Assembly: GCF_001551835.1 (NCBI RefSeq) | Contig: NZ_LODL01000021.1 | Location: forward strand, 69,660 to 102,699 | From: Dechloromonas denitrificans | GTDB lineage: Bacteria; Pseudomonadota; Gammaproteobacteria; Burkholderiales; Rhodocyclaceae | Length of the DNA: 33,040 nucleotides | Direction: 5' to 3' | Shown: positions 16,769-23,999 of the stretch, one piece after another | How positions within the stretch are numbered: position 1 is the stretch's first letter | How the letters are laid out: every line of letters begins with the position of its first letter | Program-made: the position numbers and the translations under genes | Notes under the pieces: generated by a model | What the model was told of the DNA's origin: nothing | What the model saw: only the letters and a program-made list of their open reading frames with translations | Databases searched by the model: none

Positions 16769-17104
16769 TCAAGGCCTGGCTGCTGCCGGACGCAGGTGCT
16801 CGCAAATATCCCGCCCCCCGGCACTCAGTTGCCGCCCCTGACCGGCGGCCCGTTCGAGCATCAGCCGGTGATGTGCCTGCTGATAGGCCTCACACTCATC
16901 CAGCCGTTGAAAGCTGCGGATCCTGGCCTGATGCTCGACCCGCTCTTCCGGCGTCATGAATTGCCAACCCCGGGTATTGTCTTCGCTGGCCCGCCACGGA
17001 CCCCGTGCCGGTGCCGCACCGCTGGCAGCGATCAACACCACGACAAGCACTAGACGAAACGGGCAGCGAGAGATCCAGCCTCCTGTTTTCGATGCACCAA
17101 GCAT
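16769..17104 (-). CDS. Small predicted exported protein
   Basis: A 111-residue protein not recognised. It has a hydrophobic N-terminal segment (RLVLVVVLIAASGAAPARG, about residues 17-35) that fits a signal peptide, then a charged helical region (WQFMTPEERVEHQARIRSFQRLDECEAYQQAHHRLM) of a type common in small periplasmic proteins, and two cysteines in the mature part. It is the first gene of the operon with the ferric reductase (18-base gap). GGGGAAG lies some distance upstream; the start at 17104 is favoured because the signal peptide then has normal length. Confidence 0.75.
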   Translation of the reverse strand: MLGASKTGGWISRCPFRLVLVVVLIAASGAAPARGPWRASEDNTRGWQFMTPEERVEHQARIRSFQRLDECEAYQQAHHRLMLERAAGQGRQLSAGGRDICEHLRPAAARP

Positions 17105-17183
17105 TCATCATAGGCTCTTCCCCGCCCATTGTCCGGTACGACGCAAGCGATACCGTGAAACCAAAAATCCATCCAGGGTATTC

Positions 17184-17202
17184 AATAGCAATTCTTATTT
17201 AC
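17184..17202. promoter_or_regulatory. Fur-box-like site 1 (divergent promoter region)
   Basis: AATAGCAATTCTTATTTAC matches the AT-rich pattern with core ATTCT-ATT seen in proteobacterial Fur sites. It lies between the divergent ferric-reductase operon and the small-gene operon. Confidence 0.55.
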
Positions 17203-17220
17203 AAAAACAAAACCACCCCA

Positions 17221-17240
17221 TATCATGAGAACCATTCTCA
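17221..17240. promoter_or_regulatory. Fur-box-like site 2
   Basis: TATCATGAGAACCATTCTCA contains the perfect palindrome TGAGAA-CCA-TTCTCA. It lies just before the first small gene of the plus-strand operon. Confidence 0.6.
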
Positions 17241-17256
17241 ACAACCAGACACCCGA

Positions 17257-17331
17257 ATGCGTAGCCTGCTGCTCAATACCTCACTGGCCGGCCTGCTGCT
17301 TTGGCTGCTGCTGGCCGGCATTTCAACATGA
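17257..17331 (+). CDS. 24-aa hydrophobic peptide
   Basis: A tiny frame whose product is one leucine-rich membrane helix (SLAGLLLWLLLAGIST at the end) with a basic N-terminus (MRSLL), the layout of a single-pass small membrane peptide. There is no clear ribosome site before the ATG at 17257. It is the first frame after Fur-like site 2 and 21 bases before the 69-aa gene. I do not recognise it. A cysteine-rich product in a second frame over the same bases is considered less likely. Confidence 0.45.
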   Translation: MRSLLLNTSLAGLLLWLLLAGIST

Positions 17332-17352
17332 TCTTGCTGCAAGGGAGTGGCC

Positions 17353-17562
17353 ATGCCATCCAGCGAACTGTGGGCCGGGGCCTTGAGCCTGCTGCTCATC
17401 CACCACGAAACCGGTTGTCCGCATTCGGCGCTGAACGCCGTCCGCCTGCTCGAACGCCTTTGCGAAATGGACGGCGTCGATGCTGAAACCCGCAACCTGT
17501 GCGAGCGGGCCAGCGCCCGCCTGAGCCGGCAACAGGAGGCGCGCCATGCTTGCACCGCTTAA
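17353..17562 (+). CDS. Small helical protein, 69 aa (Fur-linked)
   Basis: Unrecognised. The product is predicted helical, with GALSLLLIHHETGCPHSALNAV at the start and RLLERLCEMDGVDAETRNLCERA in the middle; the HHETGCPH segment clusters two His, a Cys and another His and might bind metal or heme, though this is only inferred from residues. AGGGAG lies 5 bases before the ATG at 17353; a GTG two codons earlier is an alternative. It overlaps the next gene by 17 bases. It may be distantly related to the 88-aa protein downstream, which has a similar RLAAVIHLL start. Confidence 0.7.
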   Translation: MPSSELWAGALSLLLIHHETGCPHSALNAVRLLERLCEMDGVDAETRNLCERASARLSRQQEARHACTA

Positions 17563-17986
17563 AGACCGCAGCATTCTCGAACGCGACGATGGCGACCCGC
17601 TGGCGCCAGCAGTCGATACCCGGCAGATCAGCCGCCTCGAATCCGAGATCAGCGCCTTGCGTCAGGCCCTGCGCCAGTCGCGCCAAACCCAGCGGCGCAG
17701 CGCCACCCTGGCCGCCCGCCAGATTGTTGCGCAGACCAACGAGATCAGCCGCCTGCAGGAAATCAATGCCCAGCAGCGCCAGCGCCTGGCCAAGCTCGAA
17801 TCCGGCCAGGCCATGATCGAACTGGGTCGCAAGCTGATCGAACTGAGCGATGCCAACGACCACCTGGCCGGCACTGCGCAGCGAGTCTGGTTTCTCGAAA
17901 AAACCATCGCCGCCGCCCATGCCGAATACGAACGACTGTCGCGCGAGCGCGATGGGCTGGCCGCTTGCCGCATCAATCGGCGTTGA
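17546..17986 (+). CDS. Coiled-coil protein, 146 aa (Fur-linked)
   Basis: A cytosolic, strongly helical protein. From about residue 27 to 140 heptad patterns of Leu/Ile run through ISRLESEISALRQAL, NEISRLQEINAQQRQRLAKLE and RVWFLEKTIAAAHAEYERL, indicating a long coiled coil. It has no recognised domain; the coiled coil recalls the central part of the DUF2325 protein at 31-32 kb, so the two might interact. AGGAGG lies ahead of the ATG, which is inside the upstream gene, so translation is probably coupled. Confidence 0.75.
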   Translation: MLAPLKDRSILERDDGDPLAPAVDTRQISRLESEISALRQALRQSRQTQRRSATLAARQIVAQTNEISRLQEINAQQRQRLAKLESGQAMIELGRKLIELSDANDHLAGTAQRVWFLEKTIAAAHAEYERLSRERDGLAACRINRR

Positions 17987-18083
17987 CTTAGCCAGCGCAA
18001 GGCCCAGCCATTCCCGATTAACCACCCGGACTCACCCAGCGCCAGCCGGCGTGACTCCGTCTTCCCCTGACCCAGCCAGCCAT

Positions 18084-18104
18084 CCGGAGATCCGGCCAGC
18101 CAGC
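18084..18104 (+). repeat. Shared leader element, copy 1
   Basis: The palindrome CCGGAGATCCGG is followed by CCAGCCAGC, about 30 bases before the 88-aa gene. Nearly the same element precedes the DUF2325 gene at 30979-30999. Confidence 0.65.
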
Positions 18105-18132
18105 CAGTTTTTCAAAACCTCTGGAGCGCCTC

Positions 18133-18399
18133 ATGGATAACTCCGACATGCCGGTCGACCTGCGACTGGCCGCCGTCATTCACCTGCTCTCGTCCTCCGC
18201 CTTGCGCGGCGCCACCCTGAACAAGACCGAGGCCCTGCGTGCGCATCTGCGTGGCATCGCTGCACAGGATGGCCTCAACCCCTACCTGAAAAGTACCTTG
18301 CAGGAAGTGTTGGGCGGCTGGGAAGCGGTGCAGTGTCACCCGAACTCGGTTCCTGTCGATTTTTACCCGTTGACCGCGCCCGGTTGCCACGTTCACTGA
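18133..18399 (+). CDS. Small protein, 88 aa (Fur-linked)
   Basis: Unrecognised small soluble protein. The first part is helical (VDLRLAAVIHLLSSSAL, NKTEALRAHLRGIAAQ) and the C-terminus holds two Cys and three His (QCHPNS, GCHVH). GGAG precedes the ATG at 18133 with good spacing. It is 13 bases upstream of the S4 paralogue and so probably in the same transcript. The last 12 codons include a degenerate copy of the dispersed repeat, which may have shaped this C-terminus. Confidence 0.7.
   Translation: MDNSDMPVDLRLAAVIHLLSSSALRGATLNKTEALRAHLRGIAAQDGLNPYLKSTLQEVLGGWEAVQCHPNSVPVDFYPLTAPGCHVH
18355..18380 (+). repeat. Dispersed repeat copy H (degenerate, intragenic)
   Basis: GATTTTTACCCGTTGACCGCG keeps the T-run and the right block with T for C, as in copy A, but lacks TTGCC. 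It is read in the 88-aa gene as DFYPLTA. This is the least certain copy. Confidence 0.4.
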
Positions 18400-18411
18400 A
18401 AGAGAGAAAAG

Positions 18412-19029
18412 ATGTCCCGTTACACCGGCCCCCGCCTCAAAGTCCTGCGCGCCCTCGGCATCGACCTGCCCGGCCTGTCCCGCAAATCGATGCAGGAGCG
18501 GCCACAGCCGCCCGGCCAGCACGGCGCCCGCAAGCTGAGTAGCCGCAAGTCCGAATTCGGCCTGCAATTGATGGAAAAGCAGAAACTGCGCTACAACTAC
18601 GGCCTCTCCGAGGGGCAACTGCGCCGCGTCGTGCTCGACGCCAAGAAGCATCGCGGCGCCACCGGCGACAAGCTGGTCGAACTGCTCGAACGCCGCCTCG
18701 ACAACCTGGTTTTCCGCGCCGGTTTCGCGCCGACCATCCCGGCTGCCCGCCAGCTGGTCAGCCACGGCCACATTGCGCTGAACGGCCGCCGGGTGACCAT
18801 TCCATCGATCCGCATCCGGGTCGGCGATGCCTTCGGGCCGACCGAAGCGGGCCGCCAGCTCGCCGCTGTCCGCGCTACGCTGGACGATCCGGCGCTGGAA
18901 CGGCCGGAATGGATCGCCCTCGACAGCACGACGCTGACCGCCCGCCTCAGCCACCTGCCGGATGGCAGCTCGGCGCCCTTCCCGCTCGATCTGCAACGTA
19001 TCGTCGAGTATTACGCTACCCGAATGTAA
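18412..19029 (+). CDS. Ribosomal protein S4 paralogue, cysteine-free, cyanobacterial/plastid-like
   Basis: A 205-residue S4 protein: N-terminal [23 protein letters not shown] (33-41), [15 protein letters not shown] (55-69), then the S4 RNA-binding domain from about 95 to 155 ([31 protein letters not shown]) and the end [11 protein letters not shown]4 binds 16S rRNA early in 30S assembly. Compared with typical betaproteobacterial S4, the N-terminal region is short and the wording ([28 protein letters not shown]) matches the cyanobacterial/chloroplast type as I remember it. There is not a single cysteine. It lies 15 bases upstream of hemP behind Fur-like boxes, so it is probably an accessory S4 made at low iron, not the main rpsD. 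Confidence 0.9.
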   Translation: MSRYTGPRLKVLRALGIDLPGLSRKSMQERPQPPGQHGARKLSSRKSEFGLQLMEKQKLRYNYGLSEGQLRRVVLDAKKHRGATGDKLVELLERRLDNLVFRAGFAPTIPAARQLVSHGHIALNGRRVTIPSIRIRVGDAFGPTEAGRQLAAVRATLDDPALERPEWIALDSTTLTARLSHLPDGSSAPFPLDLQRIVEYYATRM

Positions 19030-19044
19030 ACCCAGGAGTCGCTC

Positions 19045-19263
19045 ATGCAAACCAGCAAACAAGGCATCCGGGCTCCGTTTCTCGGGCGCCAGTACAACGC
19101 CCTGACCGAAACGCCCGGCGCCATTCCTGTCGCGGCATCCGCGCCGCCCAGTTTCACCAGTCACGAGTTGTTTGGCGCGCAGAACGAGATCAGCATCGTG
19201 CATCGCGGCGAACGCTACAGCCTGCGTATCACCGGCCTCGGCAAACTGATCCTGACCAAATAG
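19045..19263 (+). CDS. hemP: Hemin uptake protein HemP (copy 1)
   Basis: A 72-residue protein whose last 35 residues show the HemP/HmuP signature: SHELFGAQNEISIVHRGERYSLRITGLGKLILTK, split here by eye into the ELFG, I-I-H-G-Y-LR-T and GKLILTK blocks. HemP proteins are small Fur-regulated factors near heme receptors; in Bradyrhizobium and Burkholderia relatives they act in heme uptake or its activation. AGGAG precedes the ATG. It is followed by a strong terminator and then by the first receptor gene. A second HemP is present at 32.4 kb. Confidence 0.92.
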   Translation: MQTSKQGIRAPFLGRQYNALTETPGAIPVAASAPPSFTSHELFGAQNEISIVHRGERYSLRITGLGKLILTK

Positions 19264-19295
19264 GGCGCTGCGCCGGTAGACGGCGCCGCGCAATG

Positions 19296-19330
19296 CCCGC
19301 CCACGCTCTGCCGTCGGCGGGATTTTTTTT
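19296..19330 (+). terminator. Intrinsic terminator after hemP
   Basis: CCCGCC (19296-19301) and GGCGGG (19316-19321) form the stem, followed by ATTTTTTTTG. It ends the operon of small genes, S4 and hemP. Confidence 0.88.
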
Positions 19331-19339
19331 GCTCTGCCC

Positions 19340-19374
19340 CCGGTTTTTGCCTTTTTCCGAGCGTCGACCGCAGG
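19340..19374 (+). repeat. Dispersed repeat copy E
   Basis: CCGGTTTTTGCCTTTTTCCG, then GTCGACCGCAGG. It lies just after the hemP terminator, in the same terminator-then-repeat arrangement as copies A and D. Confidence 0.85.
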
Positions 19375-19413
19375 CCTGCGCCGCACCGGGAAAAAACTGA
19401 CTTTAATCAAATC

Positions 19414-19432
19414 AACAATCATTCTCATTTGG
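19414..19432 (+). promoter_or_regulatory. Fur-box-like site 3, before the first TonB-dependent receptor
   Basis: AACAATCATTCTCATTTGG fits the betaproteobacterial Fur pattern with the core CATTCTCATT. A second weaker match (TAATATTCTCTGATTA) follows at about 19440-19456. The receptor start codon is about 75 bases downstream. Confidence 0.7.
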
Positions 19433-19507
19433 CAGAATACTAATATTCTCTGATTACCATCAGGCGAGCCAGCCAACGCCAGCCAGCCCTCTTCACTGGA
19501 GTTGTTC

Positions 19508-21565
19508 ATGGACTTGCCTCGCCTCAGCCCCGTTGCGGCGGCCCTGCTGATCGCCTTTTCGACGGTCAATGCGCAGGAAAGCACGCTTTCCCCGGTTAAC
19601 GTCACCGCCAAGGGTTACACCGCCGCCGATCTCGAAACCCCGCTGGCGACGACGACGCTCGACCGCAGCGAAATTGCCCGGCGCAATGCCGCCAATGTCG
19701 GCGACGCGCTACGCGGCGAGCCGGGCATCGCCGTTTCAAACGACAGCGCCCAGGGCCAGAACCCGGTCATTCGCGGCCTGAGCAAGGAAAGCATCGTGCT
19801 GCTGGTCGATGGCGTGCGTTTCAACTCGGCACAGCCGGCCGGCGCCATCGCCTCCTTCATGTCCTTCGGCATGGCCGAGCGGGTCGAAGTGGTCAAGGGC
19901 GGCGCCTCGGTGCTCTACGGCACCGGCGCCTTGGGCGGCGCGATCAACGTGCTGCTGCCGCAGGCGAAATTCGTTTCCGGCGTCGGCGTCGAAGCCGGCG
20001 CCAGTTTTGACAGCGCCAGCCAGGGCTTGCGCGGCACCGCCGTGATGAATGCCAGCAGCGGCGACCACGCCTTGATGCTCGGCGCCTCGCTGGCCCGCAT
20101 CGACGACTACAAGTCGCCGGAAGGCACGGTGGCGCGCACCGGCTACGACTCCGACAGCTTCATCGGCCAGTACCGCTTCCGGATCGACAGCCAGCAGCAA
20201 CTGCGCCTGTCGCTGCAACAGCACAAGGACGAGGACGTCTGGTATCCCGGTTCGACCCGGCCGCACGCCAGCCCGCGGGTCGGCAGCACCACCGTCCATT
20301 CGCCGACCCAGGCGCGCCGTCTGCTCGAACTCGGCTACAGCCGCCAGGGCAGCGGCGAGGCGCCGCTCAATGTCGATCTGCGCGTCTATCGCCAGGACAT
20401 GGAGCGCCAGATCTACTCATGGGCCAACAAGCTGAACCGCGACATCGCCACCAACCAGGTCACGTTCGAGACCACCGGCGTCGACGCCAAGGCCGACTGG
20501 CTGGTCCATCCGCAGCACCTCGTCTCCTTCGGCCTGAATGCCTGGGAAATGACCGGCAACCCCGACCGCTACATGGCGACCGGCGCCCCGTTCACTACGC
20601 TGAGCGCCAACAACCCGTTCCAGAATGCCCGGATCAAGGCAGTCGGCCTCTATGCCCAGGACGACATGCGCTTCGGCCGCCTCAACCTGCTGGCCGGCCT
20701 GCGCTACGACACGGTCAGCGGCGACGCCGACAGCATGAACAACGGCGCCCGCAAGAGCGGGCTCGATAGCTCGGACAGCGCGCTGTCCGGCAGCCTCGGT
20801 GCAATCTATGAAGTGGCCCCGCTGTTCCGCCCCTACGCCAACTACGCCCGCGCCTTCCGCGCCCCGGGCATGCGCGAGCGCTACGAGTCGGGCCTGCGCG
20901 GCGACGGCTATTACTACGCCGGCAGCCCGGAAGTCGAGTCGGAGAAGGCCGACCAGTTCGAACTCGGCGTCAAGGGTGCCAGTGCGGCGGTCGACTACGG
21001 CGTTTCGGCCTATTACAACCAGATCGACAACTACATCACCGGCCAGATCCTGACCGGCAGCGCCGCCACCGCCGCCTGCGGCGCCGCCAATGCCGCCAAC
21101 TGCAAGAAGACGATCAACCTCGGCAGCGCCACCATCAAGGGCTTCGAAGCCCGCGCCCGCTGGCAGTTCGTCGACGGCCACTGGCTGAGCGCCGGCTATT
21201 CGCGGCTGCGCGGCACGAACGACGATCTCGACGAGCCGCTGTTCCAGATGCCGGCCGACGAAGTGTCACTGGGCTGGCTCGGCCACGTGCTGCCCGGCGT
21301 CAAGGCCGACTTCACGCTGCGCCTGGTGGACCGCCAGGACCGCGTCGCCACCAGGTTCAGCAAGGGCAGCGAGAATGCCACCGCCGGCTTCGTCACCGCC
21401 GACCTCGGCGCCAGCTGGCAGATCGACAAACGCAACAGCCTGCGCTTCGCGATCAAGAACCTGGCCGACAAGACCTACCACGAACACCTGACCGAAGGCG
21501 TTTCCGGTAGCGAGATCAAGGCCCCCGGCCGCAGCGTCCAGCTTGCCTGGCGCGGCAGCTTCTAA
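19508..21565 (+). CDS. TonB-dependent outer-membrane receptor (heme/hemoglobin-type)
   Basis: A 685-residue receptor. The signal peptide (MDLPRLSPVAAALLIAFSTVNA) is followed by a TonB-box-like stretch (LSPVNVTA), the plug domain (NPVIRGLSKESIVLLVDGVRF, VEVVKGGASVLYGTGALGGAINVLLP) and a 22-strand barrel ending WRGSF with terminal Phe. The FRAP motif of heme receptors is at 453-456 (AFRAPGMRERYE); the usual NPNL motif is replaced by GSPEVESEKADQFELG and no His lies between the two, so heme is likely but not certain. The ATG at 19508 has GGAG upstream; a TTG two codons earlier is less likely. Confidence 0.92.
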   Translation: MDLPRLSPVAAALLIAFSTVNAQESTLSPVNVTAKGYTAADLETPLATTTLDRSEIARRNAANVGDALRGEPGIAVSNDSAQGQNPVIRGLSKESIVLLVDGVRFNSAQPAGAIASFMSFGMAERVEVVKGGASVLYGTGALGGAINVLLPQAKFVSGVGVEAGASFDSASQGLRGTAVMNASSGDHALMLGASLARIDDYKSPEGTVARTGYDSDSFIGQYRFRIDSQQQLRLSLQQHKDEDVWYPGSTRPHASPRVGSTTVHSPTQARRLLELGYSRQGSGEAPLNVDLRVYRQDMERQIYSWANKLNRDIATNQVTFETTGVDAKADWLVHPQHLVSFGLNAWEMTGNPDRYMATGAPFTTLSANNPFQNARIKAVGLYAQDDMRFGRLNLLAGLRYDTVSGDADSMNNGARKSGLDSSDSALSGSLGAIYEVAPLFRPYANYARAFRAPGMRERYESGLRGDGYYYAGSPEVESEKADQFELGVKGASAAVDYGVSAYYNQIDNYITGQILTGSAATAACGAANAANCKKTINLGSATIKGFEARARWQFVDGHWLSAGYSRLRGTNDDLDEPLFQMPADEVSLGWLGHVLPGVKADFTLRLVDRQDRVATRFSKGSENATAGFVTADLGASWQIDKRNSLRFAIKNLADKTYHEHLTEGVSGSEIKAPGRSVQLAWRGSF

Positions 21566-21599
21566 GGCGCTTTCCCATTCACTCCAGCCCAAAGCCATC

Positions 21600-22130
21600 A
21601 TGAAAATTGCCCTTTTTGACCCGTCGACCGCCCGACCCGGCAAAATCCGCAGCCTGGCGGCGCTCGCCCTCGCCGGCCTGCTGCTGGCGCCGCTGGCCGC
21701 CATCCCGGCCGACCAGCACGCCGGCCACGGCCAGGAACTGGCGGCCGACAGTCGCCACCCGATCCCGCTCGATGCCCGCGAGAAGAATTTCCTGCTCAGC
21801 GAAATGCGCGAATTCCTCGCCGTCAGCCAGCGCATCCTGGCCGCCAGCCAGGCCGGCGACATGCCGGCGGTCGCTCAGGCGGCGCGCAGCGTCGGCCTGA
21901 AGGCGCATCGCGACGACTTCACCAACCCGGCATCGATCGTCCAGGGCATCCGCAAGAAGGCGCCGCAGGCGTTTTTGCCACTCGGCAAGGCAACCCATGC
22001 CGGCTTCGATGAAATCGCCGACATCGCCGAGCAGATCGGCGACAAGGACGCGGTGAACAATCTGCTGGCCGACAACATGCGCCGCTGCGTCGCCTGCCAC
22101 GCCAGCTACCGGGTGGCCGACGGCCACTGA
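21600..22130 (+). CDS. Exported cytochrome c'-like monoheme protein
   Basis: A 176-residue protein with an export signal (LAALALAGLLLAPLAAIPA, about residues 19-37) and a C-terminal heme c site CVACH (163-167) followed by ASYR. A helical bundle before the single C-terminal CxxCH is the layout of class II cytochromes (cytochrome c'/c556). Such proteins bind gases or carry electrons in the periplasm. It is 34 bases after the receptor and probably co-transcribed. Odd feature: codons 3-11 lie within dispersed repeat copy F, giving an unusual N-terminus (MKIALFDPSTARPGKIR) before the signal helix; an internal start is possible. Confidence 0.85.
   Translation: MKIALFDPSTARPGKIRSLAALALAGLLLAPLAAIPADQHAGHGQELAADSRHPIPLDAREKNFLLSEMREFLAVSQRILAASQAGDMPAVAQAARSVGLKAHRDDFTNPASIVQGIRKKAPQAFLPLGKATHAGFDEIADIAEQIGDKDAVNNLLADNMRRCVACHASYRVADGH
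21605..21634 (+). repeat. Dispersed repeat copy F (intragenic)
   Basis: AATTGCCCTTTTTGACCC then GTCGACCGCCCG. It spans the first codons of the cytochrome gene and is read as IALFDPSTA. Confidence 0.75.
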
Positions 22131-22147
22131 GCGGCGCCGGCCGGGAA

Positions 22148-23869
22148 TCAGGCCGGTGTCAGCTCGTCGGCCGGCGCGGCCAGGCGGACGACGTTGCGGC
22201 CGGCCGCCTTGGCGGCATAGAGCGCCGTGTCGCCACGGTGCAGCAGGCTGTCGAGATCCTCGCCCGGCCGGGCCAGGGCGCCGCCGATGCTGACGCTGAG
22301 CGGGACGATGGCGCCGGCCGGATCGAGCACCGTCCGGCAGCTTGCCACCTCGCTGCGAATCCGTTCGCCGAGCGCCGCCAGCACCTCGGCACCGGCCGGT
22401 TGCAGCATGACCAGGAACTCGTCGCCGCCCCAGCGCGACACGACATCGTAGCGGCGCAATTCGGCCTCGATGATGCCGGCAATGGCTTTCAGCGCCAGGT
22501 CGCCCGTCGCGTGGCCGGTTTGGTCGTTGATCTGCTTGAAGTGATCGACATCGAGCCACAGGATGCCGACCGGCCAGGCTTCGCGGGCCATGCGCACCAG
22601 CTCGGCCTCGAGCCGTTCGCTCATGCCGCGCCGGTTGAGCAATTCGGTCAGCGAGTCGGTCTTGCTCAGGCGGTCGAGCGCCTGCGTCCGCTCCTGCACC
22701 TTGCCCTCCAGATCGTGCCGGGCCTCGGTCACGGTGCGGGCCATCTGCATGAAGCGGCGCATCAGGCTGCCAATTTCGCCGCTGGCCTGCTGGTCAAGGC
22801 TGGCCGGCACCTGGCCACCGGTTTCGACCAGGGCCATCGCCGCGTCGAGCTTGCCGAGCGGCTGCAGCACCAGACGGCTCAGCGTCATGTTGAAGAGGAC
22901 CAGAATGCCGAGCAGGCTGAGTGCGTAGAGCAGGATGATTCCCGAAAACTGCCCGAAGGGCAGCAGCACATCGAGGTCGAGCAAGGTGATTTCATACCAG
23001 TCGATTTCCGGCAGATAGACCAGGCCGGCCAGATGGCGCTTGCCGCCCATATTGACCAGTTCGGTAACGACCTTGCCGTTCTGCACCTCGAGCAACTTCA
23101 TCGCGGCGTAGATCGCCTTGCGGTCGGCGCTGTCCTCGAACAGCAGGTCGATCGTATTGCGTTCGCCCGGCCGCTTGCTGACCGAGCCGTAGTCGATCAG
23201 CGCCTGGTTGCGATGCAACTGGATGGCGCCGGCCCGATCGATGAACAGGCTGGTCACGCCCGGCACTTTCTCTTCGACGACGTTGCCGATGAAGCTGCCG
23301 AGGTCGAGCCCGGTGCCGGCAATGCCGACGATCTCGCTGCCGTCGCGGATCAGCACGTCGATCCACAGCTTGGTGATGCCCAGTTCGGGATCTGGATTGA
23401 CGTTGATATGGATATCGCGCCCCTGGCGGATCAGGTCGTAGAACCAGGCATCCTTCGGCTGCTTGGGGTTCAGGGTATAGCGATACTCGCGGCCGGCGAA
23501 CTCGTTTTGCGCGTTGTTGAAGTAGTAGCGCCCGTTGCCCTTGAGGCCGACGAAATAATTGTGATCCTGAAAACTCTGGCGAAAACTCTCCATCTCGGCC
23601 ACCGCGTGCCGGGTCGCACCGGCCTCGTCGGGCTGCCGCGACCACTCGCGGATGTACTGCGAATTGGCCAGTTGCCGGGCCAGCGCCACCTCGCGCAGGA
23701 TCGGCTGCAGCGTGCGCTCCTTGTCGTAGAGCACCTGTTTTTCGGCATAGCGCACCGCCCACTGCTCGACAATGCCCTCGGCCAGCGTGCGCACGGAAAG
23801 CCAGACCGGCACCGCCGAAATCACGAAGAAAAACAGGGTCAGCAGATGAAAGCGTAGGCGCAGGCTCAT
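22148..23869 (-). CDS. Membrane diguanylate cyclase with periplasmic Cache-like sensor
   Basis: A 573-residue protein making cyclic di-GMP. Two membrane helices (LLTLFFFVISAVPVWLSV near the start; IILLYALSLLGILVLFNMTL near 315) enclose a periplasmic dCache-like region with NYFVGLKGNGRYYFNN, WFYDLIRQGRD and IVGIAGTGLDLGSF. A HAMP-like segment follows, then the GGDEF domain: DSLTELLNRRG, DVDHFKQINDQTGH, RWGGDEF (GGDEF at about 481-485). The inhibitory site RRYD is five residues upstream, so product feedback is expected. The ATG at 23869 was preferred to a TTG three codons earlier. It ends 17 bases from the cytochrome gene, tail to tail. Confidence 0.93.
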   Translation of the reverse strand: MSLRLRFHLLTLFFFVISAVPVWLSVRTLAEGIVEQWAVRYAEKQVLYDKERTLQPILREVALARQLANSQYIREWSRQPDEAGATRHAVAEMESFRQSFQDHNYFVGLKGNGRYYFNNAQNEFAGREYRYTLNPKQPKDAWFYDLIRQGRDIHINVNPDPELGITKLWIDVLIRDGSEIVGIAGTGLDLGSFIGNVVEEKVPGVTSLFIDRAGAIQLHRNQALIDYGSVSKRPGERNTIDLLFEDSADRKAIYAAMKLLEVQNGKVVTELVNMGGKRHLAGLVYLPEIDWYEITLLDLDVLLPFGQFSGIILLYALSLLGILVLFNMTLSRLVLQPLGKLDAAMALVETGGQVPASLDQQASGEIGSLMRRFMQMARTVTEARHDLEGKVQERTQALDRLSKTDSLTELLNRRGMSERLEAELVRMAREAWPVGILWLDVDHFKQINDQTGHATGDLALKAIAGIIEAELRRYDVVSRWGGDEFLVMLQPAGAEVLAALGERIRSEVASCRTVLDPAGAIVPLSVSIGGALARPGEDLDSLLHRGDTALYAAKAAGRNVVRLAAPADELTPA

Positions 23870-23999
23870 TCCGGGCAATCAATCAAGAAGGGAAAGGGGT
23901 GAGGCGACTGCGGCAACGCAGGCCGGGATCGGGCGAATGCCTTGCCGGATGCATACCACAACCATCATGATACGGAATTCCCCGTGCATACAGCCAGCC

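Noticed and set aside
17225..17386. A cysteine-rich frame (with CVACC, ACCFGCC) starting at the ATG inside Fur-like site 2
   Set aside because: It has no ribosome site, its Cys codons arise from CTGCTG leucine codons of the overlapping 24-aa frame, and its start lies within the operator.
18070..18110. CCAG tetranucleotide repeats as a phase-variation tract before receptor genes
   Set aside because: Only two to three units are present, outside coding sequence, too few for frequent slippage.
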